Of a stretch of 64,000 nucleotides of DNA, positions 36,394 through 45,846 are shown piece by piece. The notes under the pieces are model-generated. The model saw only the letters and a program-made list of their open reading frames with translations. It was not told the DNA's origin and did no database searches. The stretch comes from Alkaliphilus sp. B6464 (GTDB lineage: Bacteria; Bacillota; Clostridia; Peptostreptococcales; Natronincolaceae). The DNA is taken from contig NZ_CP058557.1 of NCBI RefSeq assembly GCF_018141165.1, positions 2,418,001 through 2,482,000 of the forward strand, in the 5' to 3' direction. Position 1 is the stretch's first letter, and the number at the start of each line of letters is the position of its first letter. The translations under genes were made by a program, and so were the position numbers.

Positions 36394-37810
36394 AGATATG
36401 AGTTACGAAGCAGTTATGTCTAGACGTAGTGAAATTATGAAAAAATCTGTAGGGATAGATTATGCTACTTTTGAATCTGGTGGAATAGCCTTTGATTATG
36501 AGAAAATGATGAAAGAAACAGGATATACCCTTGAAGAGATGCAAGAAATTCAAGGAAGCACTGGAGTAGGTAATACCCCTTTACTAGAACTTAAAAATTT
36601 AACAGCCCTTGCTAGAAAATTTGCTCCTAAAGGAAATGGTGCAAGAATTTTTATTAAAGACGAGGCTTCTAATCCTTCAGGTAGCTTTAAAGCTAGAAGA
36701 GCAGCTAATGCTGTATATCATGCTAAAAAATTAGGATACAAGGGTGTAATCGCGGCAACCAGCGGTAATTATGGTGCTGCAGTTGCAAGTCAAGCTGCAA
36801 TGCATGGCTTAAAATGTATTATAGTTCAAGAATGCTATGATAGTACCGGAAAAGGACAACCTGAAATTATTGAAAAAGCAAGAAAATGTGAAGCATATGG
36901 AGCAGAAGTAGTACAGCTAACTGTAGGTCCAGAACTTTTTTATACATTCTTAAAGCTACTTGAAGAAACAGGTTATTTTAATGCATCATTATACACTCCT
37001 TTTGGAATTGCAGGGGTAGAAACTTTAGGATATGAGCTAGCAATGCAATTTAGACAAAGAGAAGGACGTGACCCTGATGTGGTAGTTTGTACTAATGCTG
37101 GGGGCGGAAACTTAACTGGTACTGCAAGAGGATTAATAAAGGCAGGAGCTGAAAAAACACAAGTAGTGGGAGCAAGTGTTAATTTGAAAGGACTTCATAT
37201 GGCAAGTGATCAGTTATTTAATAAAAAATCTTTTACGACTGGTCATACAGGCTTTGGAATACCTTTTTCAACATGGCCGGATCGTTCTGATGTTCCTCGT
37301 TCTGCTGCAAGACCTTTAAGGTATATGGATAGATATGTTCTTGTAAACCAAGGAGAAGTATTTTACATGACAGAAGCATTAGCACAACTAGAGGGGCTCG
37401 AAAGAGGACCAGCAGGTAATACTTCTTTAGTCGCTGCATTTAGTCTAGCCCAAGAGCTAAAAGAAGATCAAATTATTGTAGTACAAGAGACTGAATATAC
37501 AGGAGCTGGAAAACATATTCAGCCACAATTATCATTTGCAAGAGAAAATGGAATAGAGATTTTCTTTGGCAACCCACAGGATGAGGTACAAGGTGAGAAT
37601 ATAATTTTACCATCTCATCCATCACAAATTAAAGCTAATGAAGTTGATTTAAATAAACTAAAAACTTCTTATATTAGAAATTGTATAGATCAAAAGCAAG
37701 TTAAAGAAATTAGCGGTGAAGATATTAAATTCATTATGGAAGACTGTAAGGCTTCCAAAGAGTTTGTAGAAAAGACACTTAATAATCTTGGAGTAAATAT
37801 AAAAGAGTAG
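36386..37810 (+). CDS. ortB: 2-amino-4-ketopentanoate thiolase beta subunit
   Basis: The catalytic PLP subunit of AKP thiolase. The 474-aa protein has a fold-type II (threonine-synthase-like) core with the PLP lysine in NPSGSFKARRA (about 95-105), SGNYGAAVASQAA, and a phosphate-binding glycine run NAGGGNLTG. ATG 36386 lies 6 nt after GGGGAGGTG; a GTG at 36377 is inside that site. The order ortA-ortB-oraS matches other Stickland Clostridia. Confidence 0.93.
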   Translation: MSKDMSYEAVMSRRSEIMKKSVGIDYATFESGGIAFDYEKMMKETGYTLEEMQEIQGSTGVGNTPLLELKNLTALARKFAPKGNGARIFIKDEASNPSGSFKARRAANAVYHAKKLGYKGVIAATSGNYGAAVASQAAMHGLKCIIVQECYDSTGKGQPEIIEKARKCEAYGAEVVQLTVGPELFYTFLKLLEETGYFNASLYTPFGIAGVETLGYELAMQFRQREGRDPDVVVCTNAGGGNLTGTARGLIKAGAEKTQVVGASVNLKGLHMASDQLFNKKSFTTGHTGFGIPFSTWPDRSDVPRSAARPLRYMDRYVLVNQGEVFYMTEALAQLEGLERGPAGNTSLVAAFSLAQELKEDQIIVVQETEYTGAGKHIQPQLSFARENGIEIFFGNPQDEVQGENIILPSHPSQIKANEVDLNKLKTSYIRNCIDQKQVKEISGEDIKFIMEDCKASKEFVEKTLNNLGVNIKE

Positions 37811-37835
37811 TTAAATTTTGGAGGTGCAATAATTA

Positions 37836-38201
37836 ATGAAAAGAGCTGATGATTTTAAGGTGCGTAGTGCACATTTAAAAGATTTAACAGATGAGCAACT
37901 AGAGCAAAAATTTTGGCAGTTGGCAGAACAAATAGTAGATCCATTAATCGACCTTGCTACAAAGAACACATCCCCGTCAATTGAAAGATCTGTTTTACTA
38001 AGAATGGGATTTTCAAGTATAGAAGCCAAAGCTATTGTTGAAGGAGTTATAGATAGAGGACTAATAGGAAAAGGTGCAGGACATGTTGTATATAAGGTAG
38101 CAAAAAATAAAAATATAGATATAAGAGAAGCAGGTCTTGCTTTAGCAGAAGGTAAATACTGGGATGATGCTGTTAATCTTTTTAAAGGGGGGGATAAATA
38201 A
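37836..38201 (+). CDS. oraS: D-ornithine 4,5-aminomutase S subunit
   Basis: The small (121-aa) subunit of the adenosylcobalamin- and PLP-dependent aminomutase that turns D-ornithine into 2,4-diaminopentanoate. MKRADDFKVRSAHLKDLTDE and LLRMGFSSIEAKAIVE fit the OraS family. Its TAA stop shares one base with the ATG of oraE, giving tight translational coupling. Confidence 0.93.
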   Translation: MKRADDFKVRSAHLKDLTDEQLEQKFWQLAEQIVDPLIDLATKNTSPSIERSVLLRMGFSSIEAKAIVEGVIDRGLIGKGAGHVVYKVAKNKNIDIREAGLALAEGKYWDDAVNLFKGGDK

Positions 38202-40408
38202 TGGAATTAAAGCCAAATGAAAAATTAGATATTAAAAATATACTTAAAGATTTAGATAAATATACACCTAAAAGACGTGGATGGGTTTGGAGAAAAAAAG
38301 AAAAAGATTTACAAATGGGTCCTTTCACATTTAATGATGCATCTACTCCATTAAAAAACAGTATTCCCCTTCCATCAGCAAAATACTTTGGAGATATAGA
38401 TCCTCAGCCAAATAATGTTATTACCACTGAAATTGCTTCAGGTAGATTTGAAGACGATATAAGAAGAATGAGAATGGCGGCTTGGCATGGTGCAGACCAT
38501 ATAATGGTAATTAGAACTGCAGGACAAAGTCACTTCGATGGGTTAGTTGAAGGAACACCTCAAGGCATTGGTGGTATTCCAATTACTAGAAAACAAGTTA
38601 GGGCTCAAAGAAAGGCATTAGATTTTATTGAAGAAGAAGTTGGAAGACCGATTAATTACCATTCATATATTAGTGGTGTAGCAGGACCTGAAATTGCTGT
38701 TATGTTTGCAGAAGAAGGGGTAAATGGTGCTCACCAGGACCCTCAATACAACGTGCTTTACAGAAATGTTAACATGATAAGATCTTTTGTTGATGCTGCT
38801 GAAGCTAAAAGATTAATGGTTTGGGCTGATATTGCACAAATTGACGGCGCTCACAATGCTAACGCTACAGCAAGAGAAGCTTGGAAGGTTATGCCAGAGT
38901 TAATGGTTCAACACGCATTAAACTCTATGTACTCTGCAAAGGTAGGAATGAAAAAAGAAAATATTTGTCTATCTACAGTACCTCCTACTGCACCTCCAGC
39001 AAATTGCTTAAAACTAGACCTACCTTATGCTGTTGCATTAAGGGAAGTATTTAAAGATTATAAGATGAGAGCTCAAATGAATACAAAGTATATGGAATCT
39101 TCTACAAGAGAAGCTACAGTAACCCATGTACTTAACCTTTTAATTTCAAGACTTACAAGAGCTGAAATTCAATCTACAATCACCCCTGATGAAGGTAGAA
39201 ATGTTCCGTGGCATATTTACAATATGGAAGCAATAGATACAGCTAAACAAGCATTAGTTGGTATGGATGGATTAATGGAAATGATTGAATTAAAAGATGA
39301 AGGCTTCTTACGAGATAAAGTTAGGGAGCTAAAGGAAAGAGCAGTTCTATTTATGGAAGAAGTATTAGAAGTAGGTGGATTCTTTAAAGCTGTTGAAGAA
39401 GGCTTCTTTGTAGATTCTGGCCAATATCCAGAGAGAAATGGAGATGGAATAGCTAGAAAGATCGATGGAGGAGTTGGTGCTGGTACAGTATTTGAAAGAG
39501 ATGAAGATTACTTTGCTCCAGTTACAGCTCACTTTGGATATAATAATGTGGAGCAATACAGTGGGGATAAAGAAAATCCATCTAAATTAATAGGTGGAAG
39601 TACCTTAGAAGTACCTGAAAAAATTGTATATATAGATGAGCTGGATGAGACAGACAATGTTAATGTTAGATTAGAAGAAACTAAAGCATTAAGAGAGACA
39701 ACTGAAATTAAACCAGAAGTAGAGTGGGCAGGGGATGGCTATATTATGATGAACCTATTTATGCCTACTACTAGAAGAGTTGCTGAGTTTGCTGCTATTG
39801 AAATGGCTAAAAAAATGGGACTTGAAGATGTAGAAGTTATTCATAAAGAAGTTATGCATCCGGCCGAAGGGACAAGGATAGAACTAAAGGGTAGAGTACC
39901 ATTTACTATTGATACAGCTTCTTTAGTTATTCCTCCAGAGCCAGAAATTATGTCAGATGAACAAATAAGAGAAGATATAGAAAAGAAACCTATGAAAATA
40001 GTTGCAGGGACAGTAGGGGAAGATGAGCACTCTGTAGGACTTAGAGAAATAATAGATATTAAACATGGTGGTATCGAAAAATATGGTATTGAATGTGAAT
40101 ATCTTGGAACTTCTGTACCGATCGAAAAGCTAGTGGATGCTGCTATAGAATTAAATGCAGATGCTATTTTAGCTTCAACTATAATTAGTCATGATGAAAT
40201 TCACTATAAAAACATGAGACGTATTCATGAACTATGCATAGAAAAAGGAATCCGTGATAGAATAATGATACTTTGTGGAGGTACTCAAGTTACTCCAGAG
40301 CTTGCTGTAAAACAAGGTGTAGATGCTGGATTTGGAAGGGGCTCAAAAGGTATTCACGTTGCTACATTCTTGGTAAAGAAAAGAAGTGAGATGGAAAATG
40401 AAGATTAA
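38201..40408 (+). CDS. oraE: D-ornithine 4,5-aminomutase E subunit
   Basis: The large catalytic subunit (735 aa) of ornithine aminomutase. A TIM-barrel region (residues about 20-400; WRKKEKDLQMGPFTFND, HGADHIMVIRTAGQSHFDGL) binds PLP and substrate. The C-terminal Rossmann-like domain carries the cobalamin motif DEHSVG (DxHxxG, about 606-611). The protein needs reactivation after cobalamin damage, which fits the downstream GlmL/MutL-like gene. Confidence 0.94.
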   Translation: MELKPNEKLDIKNILKDLDKYTPKRRGWVWRKKEKDLQMGPFTFNDASTPLKNSIPLPSAKYFGDIDPQPNNVITTEIASGRFEDDIRRMRMAAWHGADHIMVIRTAGQSHFDGLVEGTPQGIGGIPITRKQVRAQRKALDFIEEEVGRPINYHSYISGVAGPEIAVMFAEEGVNGAHQDPQYNVLYRNVNMIRSFVDAAEAKRLMVWADIAQIDGAHNANATAREAWKVMPELMVQHALNSMYSAKVGMKKENICLSTVPPTAPPANCLKLDLPYAVALREVFKDYKMRAQMNTKYMESSTREATVTHVLNLLISRLTRAEIQSTITPDEGRNVPWHIYNMEAIDTAKQALVGMDGLMEMIELKDEGFLRDKVRELKERAVLFMEEVLEVGGFFKAVEEGFFVDSGQYPERNGDGIARKIDGGVGAGTVFERDEDYFAPVTAHFGYNNVEQYSGDKENPSKLIGGSTLEVPEKIVYIDELDETDNVNVRLEETKALRETTEIKPEVEWAGDGYIMMNLFMPTTRRVAEFAAIEMAKKMGLEDVEVIHKEVMHPAEGTRIELKGRVPFTIDTASLVIPPEPEIMSDEQIREDIEKKPMKIVAGTVGEDEHSVGLREIIDIKHGGIEKYGIECEYLGTSVPIEKLVDAAIELNADAILASTIISHDEIHYKNMRRIHELCIEKGIRDRIMILCGGTQVTPELAVKQGVDAGFGRGSKGIHVATFLVKKRSEMENED

Positions 40409-41756
40409 TGTATTAGTAGCTGAAATAGGTAGTACTACTACTGTTGTTAATGGATTTGAAAATATAAATACATCCTGCCCAAGGTTTGCTGGGCAGGGTC
40501 AAGCTCCAACTTCAGTTTTAGAAGGAGATGTTAATATTGGTCTTCAGGAAGCCATTGAAGACTTAAGAAAAAACCTAAATGTAGATAATATTGAATATGA
40601 TGAAATGTTAGCTACTAGCAGTGCAGCTGGCGGATTAAAGATGACTGTCCATGGATTAGTTTATGACATGACTGTTCGTGCTGCTAGGGAAGCTGCATTA
40701 GGTGCAGGTGCTAATATTCATTTGGTCACCGGAGGAAGGTTAAAAAGGACAGATCTAAAAAAAATAAAAGAAGTTAACCCAAATATTATTCTAATTGCTG
40801 GTGGGGTAGACTATGGAGAAAGAGATACAGCTCTTTATAATGCAGAATTAATTGCAGATTTAGATTTGGATGTGCCAGTAATATATGCAGGCAATATAGA
40901 AAATCAAGAAGAGATAAAAGAAATTTTCTCAGATAAAAGAAATAAGCTGTATATAGTGGAAAATGTATATCCTAAAATTGATCAATTAAATATTGAACCT
41001 ACGAGAAGGGTAATACAAGATGTATTTGAGGAGCATATTGTTCATGCGCCTGGAATGCAGAAGGTAAGAAGTATGATAACAGGACCTATAATTCCTACTC
41101 CAGGGGCGGTAATGGAAGCATCTATGCTGTTTAAAGAAAATTTAGGAGACTCAATTACTTTTGATGTTGGCGGTGCTACTACAGATTTACACTCCGTAAC
41201 TGAGGGAAGCGAGGAAATAAACCGTATTTTGCTTAGTCCAGAACCAATTGCCAAAAGAACAGTTGAAGGAGATCTGGGAGTTTACGTAAATATGGACAAT
41301 ATTGTAGAAAAGATTGGAAAAGATAAGCTATCTAATGAATTAGGAATTGATATAGAAAAACTACTAATAGACAAAAAACCTATTCCTAGAACGGCTGATG
41401 AAATTAAATTTGTTGAAAGATTAACTTTAGAAGCGGTATTAGTTGCGCTAGAAAGACATGTAGGAAAGCTGAGAAACTTATATGGACCAGGTGGAAAAAC
41501 CATTGTAGCAGAGGGGAAAGATCTTTCAAATGTAAGGTGTGTTGTAGGAACTGGTGGTGCTTTAACCCGACTACCAAATGGAATAAACATATTAAAAGAG
41601 GCTATCAGAAGAAACAGTTCTCAACTATTATTACCCAAAGAAGAGGTTGACATTTTTATAGATAACCATTATATTATGGCCTCCTTAGGTGTGCTTTCAA
41701 AACGATATCCAGATGCAGCCCTTTGCTTAATGAAGCAGAGTATGGATATTAAATAG
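40398..41756 (+). CDS. GlmL/MutL-family reactivating-factor-like protein
   Basis: A 452-aa actin/ASKHA-fold ATPase-like protein of the glutamate-mutase L group. It has VLVAEIGSTTTVVNGFE at the N-terminus, LIAGGVDYGERDTA, and the nucleotide-binding ITFDVGGATTDLHSV at about 255. Such proteins accompany adenosylcobalamin mutases and are thought to repair or reload them. ATG 40398 overlaps the last codons of oraE. Its position between oraE and the racemase supports a role in aminomutase maintenance. Confidence 0.88.
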   Translation: MKINVLVAEIGSTTTVVNGFENINTSCPRFAGQGQAPTSVLEGDVNIGLQEAIEDLRKNLNVDNIEYDEMLATSSAAGGLKMTVHGLVYDMTVRAAREAALGAGANIHLVTGGRLKRTDLKKIKEVNPNIILIAGGVDYGERDTALYNAELIADLDLDVPVIYAGNIENQEEIKEIFSDKRNKLYIVENVYPKIDQLNIEPTRRVIQDVFEEHIVHAPGMQKVRSMITGPIIPTPGAVMEASMLFKENLGDSITFDVGGATTDLHSVTEGSEEINRILLSPEPIAKRTVEGDLGVYVNMDNIVEKIGKDKLSNELGIDIEKLLIDKKPIPRTADEIKFVERLTLEAVLVALERHVGKLRNLYGPGGKTIVAEGKDLSNVRCVVGTGGALTRLPNGINILKEAIRRNSSQLLLPKEEVDIFIDNHYIMASLGVLSKRYPDAALCLMKQSMDIK

Positions 41757-41766
41757 GAGTGATTAT

Positions 41767-42834
41767 ATGAATCCAAGGATAGATATATCTTTAAATAAGC
41801 TTAAACATAATACGAAAGTAATTTCTGATATGTGTAAAGAAAAAGGGATTCAAATTGCGGCAGTTACAAAGGCATTTTGTGGTGTACCAGAAATTGCCCA
41901 AGTATTTATAGATGGTGGTGCAAAATATTTAGCGGATTCACGAATAGAGAATTTAAGAAAGCTAAACAACATACCTGTGGAAAAAATAATGCTTAGACTG
42001 CCTATGATTAGTCAAGCAAAAGAAACAGCTGAATACGCAGATATTAGTTTGAACTCTGAGATTGAAACAATTATAGCTTTAAATGATGCTGCTGAAAAAC
42101 TAAATAAAGTACATAGAATTATTCTAATGGTAGATTTAGGCGATTTAAGGGAAGGTATTTTTGATAATAAAGAGCTTGAGGGCGCATTATTGAAATTAAA
42201 AGATCTTAAAAACATTAAAGTTGTAGGTATAGGATCTAACTTAACTTGCTATGGTGGAGTTATCCCTAATGAAACTAATTTAGGAAAACTTGTTGAATAT
42301 GGGGAAACTATCGAGCGAGTGTTGGATACCACTCTTGAGATTATTAGTGGAGGTAATTCTAGTAGTATTTACCTATTGGAGGAAGATAGAATACCTGAAA
42401 AAATTAATAATTTGCGATTAGGAGAATCCTTATTATTAGGTAGAGAAAGTGCCTATGGTAATTTTATTACTAATACGTATAATGATGTTTTTAGATTAGT
42501 GGCAGAGATCATAGAGATTAAAAATAAGCCATCTATGCCAATAGGAGAGATAGGTATGGATGCATTTGGAAATACACCTATCTTTGAAGATAAAGGTACA
42601 AGAAAAAGAGCTATTTTAGCAATAGGAAGACAAGATATAGGAAGCAATAACATTGAGCCTGTAGATGAAAAAATTGAAGTAATAGGGGCAAGTAGCGATC
42701 ACTTGATTATTGATATTACTGATTGTAATATCGGGTATAAGGTTGGAGATGAAATAACCTTTAATATTGGGTATGGAGCACTTCTATCCTTAATGACAAG
42801 TGAGTATGTTCATAAAAATATAATCTCCTATTAA
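41767..42834 (+). CDS. orr: Ornithine racemase (alanine racemase-family PLP enzyme)
   Basis: Converts L-ornithine to the D-isomer used by the aminomutase. The 355-aa fold-type III PLP protein has the Schiff-base lysine in IAAVTKAFCG (about 31-40), RLPMISQAKE and SGGNSSSIYLLEE. Its position as the last gene of the ornithine operon, 10 nt after the GlmL-like gene, makes ornithine the likely substrate over alanine. Confidence 0.9.
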   Translation: MNPRIDISLNKLKHNTKVISDMCKEKGIQIAAVTKAFCGVPEIAQVFIDGGAKYLADSRIENLRKLNNIPVEKIMLRLPMISQAKETAEYADISLNSEIETIIALNDAAEKLNKVHRIILMVDLGDLREGIFDNKELEGALLKLKDLKNIKVVGIGSNLTCYGGVIPNETNLGKLVEYGETIERVLDTTLEIISGGNSSSIYLLEEDRIPEKINNLRLGESLLLGRESAYGNFITNTYNDVFRLVAEIIEIKNKPSMPIGEIGMDAFGNTPIFEDKGTRKRAILAIGRQDIGSNNIEPVDEKIEVIGASSDHLIIDITDCNIGYKVGDEITFNIGYGALLSLMTSEYVHKNIISY

Positions 42835-42837
42835 AAT

Positions 42838-42879
42838 AAAAAACATAAGTATATCTAAATGATATGCTTATGTTTTTTA
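42838..42879 (+). terminator. Terminator of the ornithine operon
   Basis: AAAACATAAGTATAT pairs with GATATGCTTATGTTTT (one bulge), followed by a run of T, directly after the orr stop. Confidence 0.85.
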
Positions 42880-43013
42880 TTTGTTTATTTTTTAATCCTT
42901 AAGACTTTAAAATAAGTAGTAGTTTAGAAATATTTCAGGTGCAGTAGTCTCAGACGACTTTTATGTAATAAAAGTAATTATCTTTAAATACTATTGTAGA
43001 AAGGGGGGAGAGT

Positions 43014-44096
43014 ATGATAAAAAATATAGAGATTCAAGTAAAAGATGAAACTTATGAAAGGTTGAACAGAGAGTCTATTAACCATGATATGGACTTACAA
43101 AGCTATATATCAATGCTTATTGAACAAGATTACCATAACATAAGGCAGAACCACAATTATATCGAAGAAAAAGTAAAAAAACCACTTCAGAAAATACTTA
43201 CTGATCTAGAAACTTCAAATACTTATAATAAAGAAAACAGTAACTTATTTAACAAAGTACTACTACTTCCTTTGAGAAAATATAATAAAGCTTTATCAAA
43301 AGAATTTAGTAGAATAATTGAGTATTATAAGAGTAGAGATTTGTATGATGAGGAAAATTTTTATTTAATTACAGATGGAAAACGCATTTTAGGATATATG
43401 GGTCTAAATATTAGTGAAGAAGATGCTCCATATGGTAGATATATATTTATTTATGCTTTAAGCTTATATAGAGAATATCAAAGTATAGGTAATCTTAAAT
43501 ATATTATAAATTTTGTTCAATCAATTGGAAGACAGAGCCAGTGTTATAGTATAGATATTTTGCTTGAAAATTCTAATGTTACCTATAATCAATTAAATGA
43601 TTTAGGATTTTTACTTTTTACATCTACAGATATAATAAAAATTAAAGTAGAAACTGGTAAAGCTGGAGTTAGTATTTGCAATTTAAAAACAGATGATACG
43701 AATATTGAAGATATAGGGAACTTTTTACCTATATGCAGAACAGAACCTTTAAAAGCAATGATTAGCCAATGGATATCAAAAAAAGAAATGATAGAAGTGC
43801 ATAGAGCTATTTATGAGGATGAAGAAGAAATAGAATTTATATATGTTAAGGAAGATAAAAGTTTTAATAAAACTATGTATAGTTGCTTTACATTACTTGT
43901 TAGACCTAAATATTTGTATGATGATAAATATATACATAAAGTTTTATCCGTCTTAGAATTAATTATTTCTGAAAATATAAATAAATATACTAGATCTATA
44001 GTTGTGATTCCAAGAACTCTTAATAAAAATGCATCTATTTATAATGAGGATGATGTATTAGATACATTAAATTGGTTAAGAAAAAATAATAGTTAA
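43014..44096 (+). CDS. Hypothetical protein: RHH-like N-terminus plus GNAT-like region
   Basis: A 360-aa soluble protein. Residues 1-32 (IEIQVKDETYERLNRESI, then SYISMLIEQ) look like a ribbon-helix-helix DNA-binding unit. Residues about 115-190 (RILGYMGLNISEED, YALSLYREYQSIGNLKYIIN) resemble a GNAT core with an acetyl-CoA-type turn. The C-terminal part is unknown. No family name can be given. GGGGGGAG precedes ATG. It is monocistronic and ends at a strong bidirectional terminator. Confidence 0.6.
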   Translation: MIKNIEIQVKDETYERLNRESINHDMDLQSYISMLIEQDYHNIRQNHNYIEEKVKKPLQKILTDLETSNTYNKENSNLFNKVLLLPLRKYNKALSKEFSRIIEYYKSRDLYDEENFYLITDGKRILGYMGLNISEEDAPYGRYIFIYALSLYREYQSIGNLKYIINFVQSIGRQSQCYSIDILLENSNVTYNQLNDLGFLLFTSTDIIKIKVETGKAGVSICNLKTDDTNIEDIGNFLPICRTEPLKAMISQWISKKEMIEVHRAIYEDEEEIEFIYVKEDKSFNKTMYSCFTLLVRPKYLYDDKYIHKVLSVLELIISENINKYTRSIVVIPRTLNKNASIYNEDDVLDTLNWLRKNNS

Positions 44097-44105
44097 AACA
44101 ATAAA

Positions 44106-44155
44106 GATGAAAAATTAACCGTAAAGGTAGAAATAGGTTAATTTTTCATCTTTTT
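44106..44155. terminator. Bidirectional terminator between convergent genes
   Basis: GATGAAAAATTAACC (44106-44120) pairs with GGTTAATTTTTCATC (44136-44150), a perfect 15-bp stem followed by TTTTT and preceded by an A-rich stretch. Confidence 0.88.
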
Positions 44156-44190
44156 ACTCGAAAATATTTTAAATATTAGCAAGGATTTTT

Positions 44191-44601
44191 CTATATGATA
44201 ACTAGTATCATCATTAAAATATAAAGTAGCTGAGCGTGCTCTTTTTGTGCGGTAAGCTGCTCTTGTAATTTAATATTTTCTTCTTGGATTTTAATTATAT
44301 TATTATTTAGTGTTTCTATCTGAGTACAGTCACTTTTATTTTTTTTATCCTTAAGATCCTTAATTTCTTCTTCAAGGGTAACAATAAGATTGTCATAAGA
44401 ATGAATTTCTTGTGTTTTCGATTCTATTTTTTTTTCTAATTCATTTATTTTATTTTTATATTCATCAATTTTTGATAATAATTCTTCATTTTCTTTCGAA
44501 GTTATCAAGTTAGCTTCTAGAGCCACCTGCTTATTTAAATATGGTTGTTCATCTTTAGATTTAGGTAGAAATGTACTATTAACTTGTTGGTATGTCATCA
44601 T
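44191..44601 (-). CDS. Coiled-coil protein with C-terminal membrane anchor
   Basis: A 136-aa protein. After an N-terminal segment, residues about 35-115 form one long charged coiled coil (heptads such as KIDEYKNKINELEKKIESK). The end is a hydrophobic tail (LLYILMMILVII), suggesting attachment to a membrane with the coil outside or inside. GGAGGTGAGACT precedes ATG 44601, which lies within the end of the upstream gene, so they are coupled. Confidence 0.65.
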   Translation of the reverse strand: MMTYQQVNSTFLPKSKDEQPYLNKQVALEANLITSKENEELLSKIDEYKNKINELEKKIESKTQEIHSYDNLIVTLEEEIKDLKDKKNKSDCTQIETLNNNIIKIQEENIKLQEQLTAQKEHAQLLYILMMILVII

Positions 44602-45637
44602 CAGTCTCACCTCCAAATCCTAAAAACTTTATATTTGGATATAGACTTCCAAAAACAACATCGCATAATATACTTTCTAGATCATTACTGGAATTTGATA
44701 TATATCGATAACGCTTAAAATTAAGTTTTCTACTATCTTCATGGATAAAAGACTCAGACCAATTTTTCCCCATATCAATAGAATAACAGGAAACTATTTT
44801 ACCCACCTCTGTCCAAATAGCCCATAAGATTTCTTTATAATAAACTAATGCTGGAAATGAGCAACTTGATTGATTTGATAATGAAATAGGATTCAAGTCC
44901 TCTGATTTAATGTCTAATTTATTTGTATCTATGTTTAGATATTGAACAACTAAATGTTCTTCGTCATATTTACTCCAAATAATATGCAAGGTATTATTAT
45001 TATCTAATAATCCGTCTATATATATTTTTTTATCTTTAGAATGTGAGAGAATTATAGAATTATCCAACTTCCCAGTTGAAATATTTAGTTTAGTTATAAA
45101 TATTTGGTCAACACCATTCACTACAGACCCATATAATATAAGGATTTCATCATCTTTGCTAAAAATTTTAAAAGGATTAAGATAAGAGTGTGAATATACT
45201 GTAGTAATATGGTTAGTTTTATAATTTTTATTATCAAAGCTTAGATGAAGCAAATATGCTTTATTCTTTTCCTTTGTATATAATAAATAATAAAATATAT
45301 GAATTTGATTATTTACATACTTAATCGTTGGATACAAAATTACTTGCTCTGATACTGGATATTGTGAAATTAAATGATTTTGCCACTGTTTGTTATTATA
45401 CTGACTGTAATATAAATTACCATTACTATGGAAGCTAATAATATGTATATTATCATTATCATCTATCTCTACATAAAAATTCTCGGTTAATTCTGTAATA
45501 ACTACATATTTTTCTTTCCACTTACCTTTATTATCAGACACTATATATTCAATATGCTTTTGTTCATTTAAATAAAAATCAAAAATTATTCCAAGTTTAT
45601 TTTTAATTATAAATTCATAACCTGGCATAAAAGCCAT
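44579..45637 (-). CDS. Hypothetical beta-propeller-like protein
   Basis: A 352-aa protein without a signal peptide. It shows repeated four-strand-like units with D-x-N/D and Y/W patterns (for example IEYIVSDNKGKWKEKYVVI, NGNLYYSQYNNKQWQNHLIS, LHIIWSKYDEEHLVVQYLN, LWAIWTEVGKIVSCYS). This repetition suggests a propeller of the BNR/sialidase-like type without the Asp-boxes. The function is unknown. It overlaps the coiled-coil gene by 23 nt. Being next to a possibly secreted or coat-type protein, it could be part of a surface or spore structure. Confidence 0.6.
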   Translation of the reverse strand: MAFMPGYEFIIKNKLGIIFDFYLNEQKHIEYIVSDNKGKWKEKYVVITELTENFYVEIDDNDNIHIISFHSNGNLYYSQYNNKQWQNHLISQYPVSEQVILYPTIKYVNNQIHIFYYLLYTKEKNKAYLLHLSFDNKNYKTNHITTVYSHSYLNPFKIFSKDDEILILYGSVVNGVDQIFITKLNISTGKLDNSIILSHSKDKKIYIDGLLDNNNTLHIIWSKYDEEHLVVQYLNIDTNKLDIKSEDLNPISLSNQSSCSFPALVYYKEILWAIWTEVGKIVSCYSIDMGKNWSESFIHEDSRKLNFKRYRYISNSSNDLESILCDVVFGSLYPNIKFLGFGGETDDDIPTS

Positions 45638-45846
45638 AATATCACTTCCTTTAAAATTTTTATTTCAATAGTATAAAAGATAAAATACCACATACATAAA
45701 GACTTTTTCATTAAAATATATGCCAAATTACAATAAAAATTACTGTTTACTAGCACCTAAATTAATCATCCTTCATATTGTACATTAAGTAGGAATTTAA
45801 ATGTTTTATTTGTTCTTATGAATAATAAGTAAAAGGAGTGAAGATA

